From: Paraburkholderia sp. BCC1885
GTDB lineage: Bacteria > Pseudomonadota > Gammaproteobacteria > Burkholderiales > Burkholderiaceae
Reading direction: 5' to 3'
NCBI RefSeq assembly: GCF_900996235.1
Contig: NZ_CAAJGM010000099.1
Coordinates: 1 to 64,000 of the forward strand
Length of the DNA stretch: 64,000 nt
The notes under the pieces are model-generated. The model was not told the origin of the DNA, did not search any database, and saw only the letters and a program-made list of their open reading frames with translations. The position numbers and the translations under genes were made by a program. Shown in pieces: positions 55,053 to 63,229 of the stretch (position 1 is its first letter; every line of letters begins with the position of its first letter).

Positions 55053-55146
55053 GGCTTGTCCTGAAAGCATGGCCGAGCAGCACAATTCCCCGCGCCATTC
55101 CACCGCTTATTATTTAGATATGCGAATTAATTAGATCGAAACAACA

Positions 55147-55163
55147 GGCTGACTGAATCAGCC
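55147..55163 (-). terminator. Terminator-like hairpin after the ABC permease
   Basis: GGCTGA-N5-TCAGCC followed on the minus strand by TGTTGTTTCG, just after the permease stop at 55173. Weak T-run. Confidence 0.4.
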
Positions 55164-55172
55164 CGTCCGCCG

Positions 55173-56006
55173 TCAATCCGGTCGGCGGTTACTGATATGC
55201 CACGGAACAATCCGGCGCTCGGCGAACACGAACGCCCGATTGAGTAAATAGCCGACGATCGCCAGTGTCAGCACACCGACGTATAGATCCACGATCGACA
55301 TGTTCTGCTGGCTGTTCAGGATGAAATATCCGACGCCACTATTGCCCGCGATCATTTCAGTGAAGACCGTCACCACCAGCGAGATCGCCAGCGACAGGCG
55401 CATGCCGACCAGGATCGCCGGCACTGCGTGTGGCAGCGCAACCTTCAGCAGCGATTGCAGCGGCGGAAGGCCGAACGTCCGCGCCGTCTCGTCGAGCGTG
55501 CGCGGTGTGCTGCGAAATGCGGCGTAGGTATTCATCAGTACCGGGAAAAACGCGGTGATCGTCACCGCTCCAATCTTCAGGCCTGCGCCCAGTCCGAGAA
55601 ACAGCATGAGAAGCGGTACGATCGCAGCAATCGGAATCGGGCGCGTCAGCTCGATCAGTGGCTCGAACCGATAATACGCGGCGCGACTGCGGCCAATCAG
55701 CGTACCCATCACGATGCCGGCCACGCTACCGATCAGATAGCCGACGGCCATGACAGCCAGTGTGTCACCGAGTTCCACGGGCAGCGAACCCTGCGTGAAC
55801 ACCTCTGCCGCACGCGCGACGACACGGTCCACCGGCGGCAGCACCTGCGCCAGGCCAGGGACCGTACCGGCCAGCACCTGCCAGACAACGAGCAGCAGCC
55901 CGACGACGAACCAGCCGATATGACGTACCACGAACAACTGCCACTGCGTCGCCAGCGTGCGCCGGGATGCAATACGACCGCCCGACGTTTTAGTCCCTAT
56001 GCTCAT
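55173..56006 (-). CDS. ABC transporter permease (nitrate/sulfonate/taurine type)
   Basis: 277 residues, about six membrane segments (GWFVVGLLLVVWQVLAG, LAVMAVGYLIGSVAGIVMGTLIG, AAIVPLLMLFLGLGAGLKI and others). The EAA loop is seen as LDETARTFGLPPLQSLLKVALPHAVPAI. Belongs to the BPD_transp_1 group used for taurine, alkanesulfonate or nitrate. Its start overlaps the ATPase stop by 4 bp, but the ATPase is a fragment and no binding protein is next to it, so this transporter is probably not functional. Confidence 0.88.
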   Translation of the reverse strand: MSIGTKTSGGRIASRRTLATQWQLFVVRHIGWFVVGLLLVVWQVLAGTVPGLAQVLPPVDRVVARAAEVFTQGSLPVELGDTLAVMAVGYLIGSVAGIVMGTLIGRSRAAYYRFEPLIELTRPIPIAAIVPLLMLFLGLGAGLKIGAVTITAFFPVLMNTYAAFRSTPRTLDETARTFGLPPLQSLLKVALPHAVPAILVGMRLSLAISLVVTVFTEMIAGNSGVGYFILNSQQNMSIVDLYVGVLTLAIVGYLLNRAFVFAERRIVPWHISNRRPD

Positions 56007-56455
56007 TGACGCTCCAGAACCTTGTTCAGCAAGACGCCGCGATAGTGGAGAAATTCGGGACTCTCCCGCGTCTCCATTTGCGCGCGCGGACGCGACAGTC
56101 GAATCTCGAGGTCCTCGATGACACCCACGCCATGCGGGGCGAGTACCAGTACCCGGTCGGCCAGATAGGCCGCCTCGTCGATGTCGTGTGTCACCAGCGC
56201 GACCGTCAGCGCCAGCTCAGTCGCGATCTGGAGCGTGATGTCCTGCAGGCGCGTGCGGCTCAACGCATCGACCGCGCTGAACGGTTCGTCCATGAACAGG
56301 AAGCGCGGTCTCGACGCGAGCGCGCGCGCAATCGCGACACGCTGCTGCATGCCGCCCGACAACTCGTGCGGATAACGATTGCGCACGTGACCCAGTTCGA
56401 CCAGATCGAGCACGTGGTCCGCATAAGCATCGTCCACACGTTCGCCCTGCCGGCA
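56003..56455 (-). pseudogene. ABC transporter ATPase, C-terminal remnant
   Basis: The frame gives the second half of a nitrate/taurine-type ATPase: LSGGMQQRVAIARALASRPR (signature), FLFMDEPFSAVDALSR (Walker B), VALVTHDIDEA (H-loop). The Walker A half is missing. Upstream, from about 56455, the DNA is the N-terminus of a different gene (PPOX-like), so a deletion joined the two. The permease cannot work with this remnant unless another ATPase helps. Confidence 0.85.
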
Positions 56456-56559
56456 CGATAGTCGTCATTCAGATAGTCGATTTCCTTCCAGAGTGCACGT
56501 TCACCCGGCGTGCCGTAAATCGCTTCCAGTTGCTCAACATCAGAGATTACGTGTTCCAT
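56450..56559 (-). pseudogene. PPOX-like (pyridoxamine 5'-phosphate oxidase-fold) N-terminal remnant
   Basis: Starts at ATG 56559 with MEHVISDVEQLEAIYGTPGERALWKEIDYLNDDYRA, the opening of a FMN-binding split-barrel family. After about 36 residues the frame runs into ABC ATPase sequence. The rest (about 160 residues) is lost. It is 47 bp after the GST gene, so the original operon was probably GST then PPOX. Confidence 0.6.
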
Positions 56560-56606
56560 CGGGCAAGCTTCCCCGGCCATTTGGCGCTCCAGTATAAATG
56601 GATTGG

Positions 56607-57191
56607 TCAGGCAAGCCCCTCTTCGGCGAGAGCCTTGACGACCGATGGCTCTGTCTTCATCCGGGCGAGATAGGCGTCAAGCCGTTCCGGCACCTCGACC
56701 CCGAACATGGCCGCCCATGTCAGCATGACGAACAGATAAGGGTCCGCGATTGTCATTCGCTCGCCTACCAGAAATGGCTTGTCGTCGAGCTGTTCGGCGA
56801 TGGTTGCGAAGCGCCTGTCCAGTATCTTCCGCGCCGTGCCCTTCTCTGCCTGCGGTGCATCGTAGAAGTACGGCCTGAAGTTGCCGTGGATCTCGGTGGT
56901 CATGAAAGAAGTGGCTTCCAGCGCGCGCCAGCGCCCGAAGCCATCCTCGGGCAGCAGTCTGCCCGTCAGATGGGCAACGTAGGCGAGAATGGCGAGGTTT
57001 TCGGTCAGGACGGTTCCGTCGTCGAGTTCAAGTGCGGGCGTATAGCCCTTCGGATTAATCGTCCAGAAATCGCGGCCGTCGTCGGTCCGCTTGTCTCGAC
57101 CGACAGCGACAAGCTTGTAGGATAGTCCTGCCTCGATCAGCGCGATGTGGTCGGCCAGGCTGCAGGCACCAGGGGCGTGGTAGAGAATCAT
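56607..57191 (-). CDS. Glutathione S-transferase
   Basis: 194 residues. N-terminal thioredoxin-fold: MILYHAPGACSLADHIALIEAG with the GSH-binding PALELDDGTVLTENLAILAYVA (Glu/Asn contacts). C-terminal helices include GERMTIADPYLFVMLTWA (the ADP/N-cap motif). Bacterial beta-class GST. Divergent from the HxlR regulator at 57318, which likely controls it. Confidence 0.92.
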   Translation of the reverse strand: MILYHAPGACSLADHIALIEAGLSYKLVAVGRDKRTDDGRDFWTINPKGYTPALELDDGTVLTENLAILAYVAHLTGRLLPEDGFGRWRALEATSFMTTEIHGNFRPYFYDAPQAEKGTARKILDRRFATIAEQLDDKPFLVGERMTIADPYLFVMLTWAAMFGVEVPERLDAYLARMKTEPSVVKALAEEGLA

Positions 57192-57317
57192 GATGGTCTC
57201 CTGAATTGACGCGATCGGAAAGACGTTCGAGTTTGACTCGGTCTAGAATGTTGACCGAAGCAATGTAGTTGACCGCCCATCACTCCACAAGAACGCATAT
57301 TTTCAGGACCAGGTCAT

Positions 57318-57686
57318 ATGGAAGTACCCGCCCCGCTCGACGCTCCCCCTGACTGTCATCAGGTCAGCGAGGTTCTTAACCGCGTGGGGGACAAATGGAC
57401 CATGCAGGTGGTGGTGGCACTTTGCGACCGACCGCGACGGTTCAACGAATTGAAGCGCCAGGTTGGCGGCATCTCACAACAAATGCTCACGCGGACCCTG
57501 AAAATGCTTGAGCGCGACGGCATGGTTGAGCGCACGGTCTACCCTACAATCCCGCCGCAGGTCGAGTACACGCTAACGGCGTTAGGTCAATCGCTGTCAG
57601 AGCCCGTACGTCAGTTGGCACGATGGGCACGTGCGAATCTCGCAACCATTCATGACAGCCGCGCGAGATACGACTCAAACGGCTGA
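57318..57686 (+). CDS. HxlR-family regulator
   Basis: 122 residues. Winged HTH: CHQVSEVLNRVGDKWTMQVVVALCDRPRRFNELKRQVGGISQQMLTRTLKMLERDGMV, then the wing VEYTLTALGQSLSEPVRQLARWA. An N-terminal cysteine (residue 13) is present, where some HxlR members sense redox or quinones. Divergent from the GST gene, a usual target. Confidence 0.92.
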   Translation: MEVPAPLDAPPDCHQVSEVLNRVGDKWTMQVVVALCDRPRRFNELKRQVGGISQQMLTRTLKMLERDGMVERTVYPTIPPQVEYTLTALGQSLSEPVRQLARWARANLATIHDSRARYDSNG

Positions 57687-57711
57687 TAAGCATCTGTCCT
57701 TCGGGCTGAAG

Positions 57712-57774
57712 CCTCTCGCCTGGCGGCGCCCTTCCTCATCGGGCCCGATACGGACGAGGGCTTGGCAGACGACA
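57712..57774 (-). pseudogene. Short relic of the gene at 22024-22428
   Basis: About 62 bp closely match 22132-22193, giving CQALVRIGPDEEGRRQAR against CKALIRIEPDEEARCQAR. It lies just after the HxlR gene, with no surrounding homology seen. A remnant of a related gene. Confidence 0.6.
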
Positions 57775-57844
57775 CCAAATCCTATGCGATACAGCCTGCA
57801 GATCAGGGCTCAGGCGAACTTGCATAACGAGCTAGGACCGAACC

Positions 57845-58180
57845 ATGCTTCCTGCTTACGAAATCCTCTCCCTCTTCTTTTCGCCCGAAGGGCATCTCGC
57901 CGAAATCAGACGGCTGGATCTACCCAGCGATGCACCCTGGTATCGAGTCCACCACTGGCTATGGATCGCTCAACGCTCGGTCACGACACTGCAATCCATC
58001 GACGCGATAACGTCGCAACCAAAGCAACACCGGAATTTCGAAGAGGCCAGCCTTTCGCTGGATCGAGAAGAACGCGCACAGTTGCGATGGCGTACGGGCG
58101 AGCAAATTGGTCTCGTTTCCGCGGCCCCTGACACGCTGCCAGCTCGGAAACATTCGCTGATTCTTGATCATCTCAGTTGA
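57845..58180 (+). CDS. Hypothetical protein
   Basis: 111 residues from ATG 57845, preceded by AGGAC. No family is recognised. It is soluble, starts MLPAYEILSLFFSPEGHLAEIRRLD and has a Trp-rich middle (WYRVHHWLWIAQRSV). Codon order and length look plausible, but there is no further support. Confidence 0.45.
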   Translation: MLPAYEILSLFFSPEGHLAEIRRLDLPSDAPWYRVHHWLWIAQRSVTTLQSIDAITSQPKQHRNFEEASLSLDREERAQLRWRTGEQIGLVSAAPDTLPARKHSLILDHLS

Positions 58181-58347
58181 ATGGGCCGGGCGCGTCGGCC
58201 CCCGACCCACACCTCGCGCGATGGTAGCCGCATCGTAGTTGGCGCACTGCGCCGCAACCCCCGCCAGCGTTCAGCTACGTCAGGATGAGCATTGCATGCA
58301 TGCGTCCACTACCGCTGTTTTGCGCGGCGACCGGATCAAGAATCATG

Positions 58348-58377
58348 TTGACAGGTCACGCTCATCGTGGCGATACT
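58348..58377 (+). promoter_or_regulatory. Sigma-70-like promoter for the candidate small RNA
   Basis: TTGACA (58348-58353), 18-bp spacer, GATACT (58372-58377). The match to the -35 consensus is exact and the -10 is moderate. It reads into the terminator at 58497-58535. Confidence 0.55.
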
Positions 58378-58383
58378 CAAGTC

Positions 58384-58535
58384 TATGAAAACCTCCGCCT
58401 TCATCGCGATTCCGATTAGCCGAAATGTATGCCCAATGTGGGCAGCATTCAGGGGCGATTGCGCGCGAAAGATGTGAGACCGATCTAAGCTTTCGCAAGG
58501 CCCCGCCGACTCAGGACGGGGCCTTTTGCTTTTTG
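58384..58535 (+). ncRNA. Candidate small RNA
   Basis: The stretch between a consensus-like promoter and an intrinsic terminator has no convincing protein gene; only a 30-codon frame (from about 58385, MKTSAFIAIP) exists. A short hairpin (GCCCAATGTGGGC) is inside. Transcript size would be about 150 nt. The terminator is strong, but expression is not shown. It could also be a leaderless micro-ORF or a leader of the DUF2917 gene. Confidence 0.45.
58497..58535 (+). terminator. Strong intrinsic terminator
   Basis: AAGGCCCCG and CGGGGCCTT arms (9 bp) with an 11-nt loop, followed by TTTTGCTTTTT. Textbook rho-independent terminator, about 40 bp before the DUF2917 start. Confidence 0.9.
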
Positions 58536-58573
58536 GGTGTCTTCGTCCGCCGGCTTACATCACGGAGAAGAAG

Positions 58574-58933
58574 ATGAAACCCATAAGCTCGTGCCGCGCT
58601 TTTGCTGGTACCTCCCATCACGACACCCGTGAGGACGTCACCCCGAAGATGGTGGTGCACTTCCGCGTGATGCCTGGCCAGACCGTTTCCTGGCGCATCG
58701 CTGTGGACTCAGATCTGCGAGCAGACAAGGCACGCCTATGGCTCACCCGGTCGATCTCTTCGTACGACCACTGGCTCGAGCCAGGCGACGTCATTCGCCT
58801 AGCGCGCGGCGAACGCGTGTGGTTGAGCACCGACGCCCAAATCGCTGCCAAGGTGTCGCTCACGAGCCGGTACGTACCAGGTGGCAACACGTTGATTCAA
58901 CTGTTCAGCCGTGTGTTCGTGCCCAGGTCCTGA
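58574..58933 (+). CDS. DUF2917 family protein
   Basis: 119 residues from ATG 58574 (ribosome site GGAGAAG); the open frame upstream covers the terminator. The fold's blocks are VHFRVMPGQTVSWRI, LWLTRSISSYDHWLEPGDVIRLARGERVWLS and a short C-terminal half. DUF2917 proteins are small, cupin-like and common in Burkholderia-type bacteria; function unknown. Confidence 0.8.
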   Translation: MKPISSCRAFAGTSHHDTREDVTPKMVVHFRVMPGQTVSWRIAVDSDLRADKARLWLTRSISSYDHWLEPGDVIRLARGERVWLSTDAQIAAKVSLTSRYVPGGNTLIQLFSRVFVPRS

Positions 58934-59571
58934 CGTAGTCGCGCTTTCCGGGCGTGCGTAATCGACGGATCGATGACCGATGGATCTGTCGTCGCTGTCG
59001 GAAACCGCCTTGTCTGCGTGATCCAGGCCCAGGCAACGCCCGTATCGTGATGGGTATCTGAGGCAACGATGCGATCGCTCCGTTCGACTGCGGCGAACTC
59101 GACGCGCTGCCCTGTTAGGGGCAGGAGCGGATCTGCGCCTCACGTTTGATTGCTATCGTCACCCGGAATCTCCGTAGTCCGCTGACGGAGAAACCGGATC
59201 CCTCGGGATTACCGCGACTTTCCACGATTTCCGCTTGTCGTCGGTTCCAGACTGTGTAGATAGCCCGCCACCAACTCCCGCCGCAATAACACCACCGTTG
59301 GGGCGATGGCCGCTACACGCCGACCCAGTTCAGTTGTCCCACCAGCGCAATCGGACAGCCCCATTGTATGTCCTTCTGGTCATGGAGGCGCCGCACCATG
59401 CCATCTCCAGCCAGGTCGGACCCGCCGGTCAGCAGCAGGCGCCGCCTGACAGGCGACCACACCGATGGAGGCTAGGCACGACAGCACGGCCGACGTGAGG
59501 GGTAACTCCGAAGATCGCCTGGGAGTAAGTGGACACGCCTCGTCGCGGCAGCGGGTTGGTACCTTGTCAGG
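58934..59571. other. Intergenic region with no clear gene
   Basis: About 640 bp. No open frame with family features, RNA gene or strong repeat was recognised. Confidence 0.4.
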
Positions 59572-59805
59572 CTAGTAGCTGATCCTGTGGCTTTTTACGG
59601 CCTCCTGCGCTTTGCGTATCGCCGCGTCACGGGCCTGCCTTCCTGATCTCCCCTCGCCAACAAACGTCGACTGGGTCAGCTCTCCCGTCGCCAACGCGAC
59701 GTACACCTGGCAGCGAAAGCACCAGGCTCTTATCCATGCCGAAGGATAAAGGATCGCCACATGCTTCTGGTCGAGTCGATGCGTTTCCACGATGTTTCCT
59801 GCCAT
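59572..59805 (-). CDS. Small hypothetical protein
   Basis: 77 residues from ATG 59805. Sequence: MAGNIVETHRLDQKHVAIL, WIRAWCFRCQVYVALATGEL (a C-x2-C pair), then a basic C-terminus (RQARDAAIRKAQEAV). The paired cysteines could bind a metal. Family not recognised. Confidence 0.5.
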   Translation of the reverse strand: MAGNIVETHRLDQKHVAILYPSAWIRAWCFRCQVYVALATGELTQSTFVGEGRSGRQARDAAIRKAQEAVKSHRISY

Positions 59806-60194
59806 CTGTCCCTGCCCAGGCACCATAGGCCTTCAAACATATCCGGGTACTGTCGTAGGCTGCGCTCAGGAATGTTTCAGTCTTCTCCGAAATGCCGCGA
59901 GCCAGCGCGAACGGATGCTCAAAGCCACGCTCTTGCCGGTCGGGTCTCCCGAAGTCTGTCGTTTCAAAGCGGCCGTGGCCGTTCGCGTTCTGAAACTCGT
60001 CGGCGCCGTCGACGTAGCCAATCGGCCTGTGCTACAGCATGCGGGGCGAATAGACCCGCCTGTACGCCGTTCATCGCGCCCCCTGATCCGCGCGCAAGTC
60101 ACCAACCACGCGGGCAATGCTACGAATATCGTAGTATGCCGTGCGTAAATTTGCAACGATATTCGTAGCCTCGCTCGTACCTGGCTATCACTGC
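59806..60194. other. Intergenic region with XRE operators
   Basis: About 390 bp without a clear gene; the right end holds the paired palindromes at 60121-60167. Confidence 0.5.
60121..60167. promoter_or_regulatory. Paired palindromic operators of the XRE regulator
   Basis: Site 1 TACGAATATCGTA (60121-60133) and site 2 ACGATATTCGTA (60156-60167) are each near-palindromic and are also inverted copies of each other (12 matching bases). Centres are about 35 bp apart, 28-75 bp before the XRE start. Two operator copies of this kind typically allow cooperative binding and autorepression. Confidence 0.65.
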
Positions 60195-60551
60195 ATGTCT
60201 GCTTCAGAATCTTCTGTGTTCGGGACGCGCCTGAAAGAAGCGCGGCTTCACGCCGGCCTGTCGCAGAGAAAGCTCGGCATCGAGGCCGGGCTGGATCCGT
60301 CCGTCGCCAGCACCCGTATTAACCGGTACGAACTGGGCGTGCACGAGGTTGATTATCCGTTTGCGATCCGTCTTGCCAAAGTCCTGCGTGTGCCCGTCGC
60401 ATACTTTTATGCCGACGACGGGGACCTCTCCCGACTGATCCTTATGTTTGGAGGGATCTCGAAGAAAAAACGGGAAGAACTGATCGCGTTTGCCAACTTC
60501 CTGCAAACCGGAAATCCCGAAGAGCAGGTCGATAACCGCAGTCGCGGATAA
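60195..60551 (+). CDS. XRE-family HTH regulator
   Basis: 118 residues from ATG 60195. HTH: FGTRLKEARLHAGLSQRKLGIEAG, SVASTRINRYELGVHEVDYPFAIRLAKVLRVPVAYFYADD. A C-terminal helical part follows (KKKREELIAFANFLQ). Single-domain regulator of the phage-repressor/antitoxin type; no toxin gene is next to it. Two palindromes upstream suggest autoregulation. Confidence 0.9.
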   Translation: MSASESSVFGTRLKEARLHAGLSQRKLGIEAGLDPSVASTRINRYELGVHEVDYPFAIRLAKVLRVPVAYFYADDGDLSRLILMFGGISKKKREELIAFANFLQTGNPEEQVDNRSRG

Positions 60552-60884
60552 GCAGAATCACCATCGGGCGTCCGTTCGTGAAAGCATGTACCTGGATGTT
60601 GCCACGGCGCCGCGCAACATGATTCCGGTTTTCCTCACAACGTAGCCAGATTGCGCTCAACGACCTGCCCTCCGGGGAGCAGTATTAGCGTAGTTACACG
60701 GACGGCGGCGCGGACATGCTTACAGTCGCTTCCCCTTTTGCAATGTTCCCTGCAGCTTGTGCGAACGCTGCAGGCCAGTAATCCTGAAGGTCGGTAACCG
60801 CGGTTGAGTATTGAGGAAATCGCCATCAGGCTCGACTTTCCGATCACGGGATTGGGGGCTACGACTGCGCTCGTTTGCGAACCA
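60552..60884. other. Intergenic region
   Basis: About 330 bp between the XRE regulator and the MFS gene (convergent). Nothing recognised. Confidence 0.4.
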
Positions 60885-62141
60885 TCATCCACGGGGCGAA
60901 GTCTCGACAGAGCACTCCGTTGGCCGACCTGCGGACGTCCGTTGCTGACTCGCCCTGCGCGAAACCGGATAGAGGTGATTCCAGGCGAAGAACGTTCCGA
61001 GCGTCCCACACAGGCAAAGCAGCGGCGCGCTCGGCGTACCCGTCGCATCGGCAACCAGCCCGAATATGAAGGGTGTAACTGCTATCGCCAACTGATTGAT
61101 CGCCATGGCGCCGCCGATCACCTCTCCCACGTTCTCATCGCCGGTTGACTCAGACAGCCAGATAATCCACGGCCCATACCAGCCAAAGCAGAACACGCCC
61201 GTGACAACCGAACAGACCACGACCGGCAAACCGCGGAACGAGGCGGGGAGCAGTGCTCCAACCAGCAGCGCGACCGGCATCAGCGCAAGGCATAAAAGCA
61301 CAACGCGGCGGCGCCCGTCAGCGATGTGATCACTCAACGCCGAGAGCCCGATGCGGGCGAGAGAACCGCTCATCTGGACGACGAACAGGGACCAGGTCGC
61401 CTCTGGTGGGGCAACGCCAAAACGATGCCGCACGAACAGGACCCAGAAAACCGAGACGGCTGTCTGCCCGCTGACGAGCATCGCTCCGACAAGTGCAATG
61501 CGCCGTAGTCCCGGCTCCCGGAAATGCCCGGCCAGTGCGCTCCACACCGGCGCGGCGCACCGCTGCCGATGGCCGGCCCCCGGTGCGTTGCGGAACACCA
61601 GCAGATAGATCAGCCCGGCGCCAGCGATCACCCCGGCGGCTATGACCAGGGCGGCCGACCAGCCGGCACGCGAAATCAGCGACGGGAAAAAAAGCGCCGC
61701 GCACGCGCCGCCCAGCGGCAAGGCCGCCTGTCGTATGCCCATCGCAAGGCCCCGCTCCTGCGCGGGAAACCAGTGATAGATCGCCTTGCTCCCGCCCGGC
61801 TGGATTGGACTGTATCCCGCTCCCATCAGCAGCATCGCAGCGGTGAGCGCCCCGTAGCCCGTGAAAGCCGAGAGCAACACCATCGACAGGGCGAGTACGA
61901 GCATGCCGAGGAAAACCGGCATGCGCTCACCAACCCGGTCAAGTACCGGTCCGATCAGGGCAAGCCCGACAATCGGCACCAGGCTCGACACCGTGGCGAG
62001 CGCGCCGATCTGCCGCGCCGAGAGCCCTAAAACATCCTGGGCATAGACGCCCCATGCGCCAATGCCCTGGCTTGCCAGGGCCGCGGCCAGTTGCGTGAGC
62101 GTGGATACGCCCAGGATCCACCACCGGTAGCGCTGATGCAT
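60885..62141 (-). CDS. Major facilitator superfamily transporter
   Basis: 418 residues from ATG 62141 (GGGAG upstream); a TTG at 62174 is in frame but has no ribosome site. About 12 membrane segments. Motif A is present as GPVLDRVGERMPVFLG; AGYSPIQPGGSKAIYHWFPAQERGLAMGIRQAALPLGG covers helices 4-5. Resembles OFA/nitrate-nitrite and MucK-like carriers. It follows the di-iron protein gene by 33 bp, so may export or import that enzyme's substrate or product. Confidence 0.88.
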   Translation of the reverse strand: MHQRYRWWILGVSTLTQLAAALASQGIGAWGVYAQDVLGLSARQIGALATVSSLVPIVGLALIGPVLDRVGERMPVFLGMLVLALSMVLLSAFTGYGALTAAMLLMGAGYSPIQPGGSKAIYHWFPAQERGLAMGIRQAALPLGGACAALFFPSLISRAGWSAALVIAAGVIAGAGLIYLLVFRNAPGAGHRQRCAAPVWSALAGHFREPGLRRIALVGAMLVSGQTAVSVFWVLFVRHRFGVAPPEATWSLFVVQMSGSLARIGLSALSDHIADGRRRVVLLCLALMPVALLVGALLPASFRGLPVVVCSVVTGVFCFGWYGPWIIWLSESTGDENVGEVIGGAMAINQLAIAVTPFIFGLVADATGTPSAPLLCLCGTLGTFFAWNHLYPVSRRASQQRTSAGRPTECSVETSPRG

Positions 62142-62174
62142 CAACCGCCGTCTCCCGCCTTGATAGGTATTCAA

Positions 62175-63023
62175 TCAGGCAATCGCTCGCTCGCGTGCCA
62201 CGCTCCTGTCGCGCGCATCGGCCTCGACAAGGCGCTTGAAGAGCACACGATAGTACTCAGCCATGTCTTCCAGGAGACCGACGTTCGCCTCCCGCAGCAG
62301 ACTCCAGTCCGGTTGGAATGCCACTGCCGAGCAGTAGTCCTCGAAGCCACGAACGAGCGACGCGAAGTGGCCGCGCTCGGTGTCGCCCAGATGGTCGTGA
62401 ATAAACTTGAGATCCTCCTTCCACGACTGCTCCGGGCGTTGCAGCACGTCACGATGCCATCTCGAGAACTTCGCCGCCGCGAAACTGAACTCGCCGTGGT
62501 TGTACAGTTCCTCGGGTAACGAAATGATCATCGCCCTTCCCAGATCGTCGCCGTTCTGCCTGTAATAACGCGAGAAGCCGACGAACGCCTTCAGACCGGG
62601 GATGTGATAACGGTCCAGCTTCCACTCGTCGGAACCCGCCAGGCGGGTTGCAAAGTCGTCGTAGAGCCGCTGGTGATCGGTTCCTCCGATGCCGACATCT
62701 TCATGCGAGACTTCGGAGAGGCGGGTGGCACAACGATAGAGCAGCTCGCGCTGCCAGCCCTGCGCAGACTTTTCCGCAGCCTCGAGCAGGCGGAAGGTCA
62801 GCGCGCAGAAGCTCGCCGCGCCCGTACCCGGGCTGCGCCAGTTCCGGAAAAACACGCGCCGGGCCTGATCACCCCACGCGCGAGCGGTGAAGTCCTCGAA
62901 AAAGCGCTCGATTGACTGTGCTGCGTCCGCGGCCTGCGTGTACGAATCGGACAGCGCCTGCCTGGCGTCGGGGTTGGAGACAAGGGCAATCTCGGCGTCG
63001 ACGATCTTTCTCATGCTGTTCAT
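62175..63023 (-). CDS. Haem-oxygenase-like di-iron protein (iron-containing redox enzyme family)
   Basis: 282 residues from ATG 63023, which has AGGAGG before it. All-helical fold with metal-ligand-like motifs: RLSEVSHEDVGIGGTDHQRL, LPEELYNHGEFSF and FIHDHLGDTERGHFASL (the late H...D-x3-H helix). Related HDO-family enzymes (UndA, BesC, SznF central domain, CADD) use two irons and oxygen for unusual oxidations such as C-C cleavage, N-oxygenation or self-modification. The substrate is unknown. Likely in an operon with the MFS gene; AraC regulator upstream on the same strand. Confidence 0.8.
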   Translation of the reverse strand: MNSMRKIVDAEIALVSNPDARQALSDSYTQAADAAQSIERFFEDFTARAWGDQARRVFFRNWRSPGTGAASFCALTFRLLEAAEKSAQGWQRELLYRCATRLSEVSHEDVGIGGTDHQRLYDDFATRLAGSDEWKLDRYHIPGLKAFVGFSRYYRQNGDDLGRAMIISLPEELYNHGEFSFAAAKFSRWHRDVLQRPEQSWKEDLKFIHDHLGDTERGHFASLVRGFEDYCSAVAFQPDWSLLREANVGLLEDMAEYYRVLFKRLVEADARDRSVARERAIA

Positions 63024-63229
63024 GGCTGAAGCCTCCTGACACATTCCGTATCCAGTGGCTCCGTGCTTTCGGGCGGAGAAGGAATGCGTGAGATCGGGAA
63101 GCGCCAGCAGCATGGCCACCGGCGCGGTTCGCGACGCCGGAGCACAACCCCCAGCAAGACCGGCCAGTTGGGCCCGTGTGCGGGCCCTTCAAGCCAGCTC
63201 CTGCCGGGCCTTCCAGCGTCTCCCGCAGG

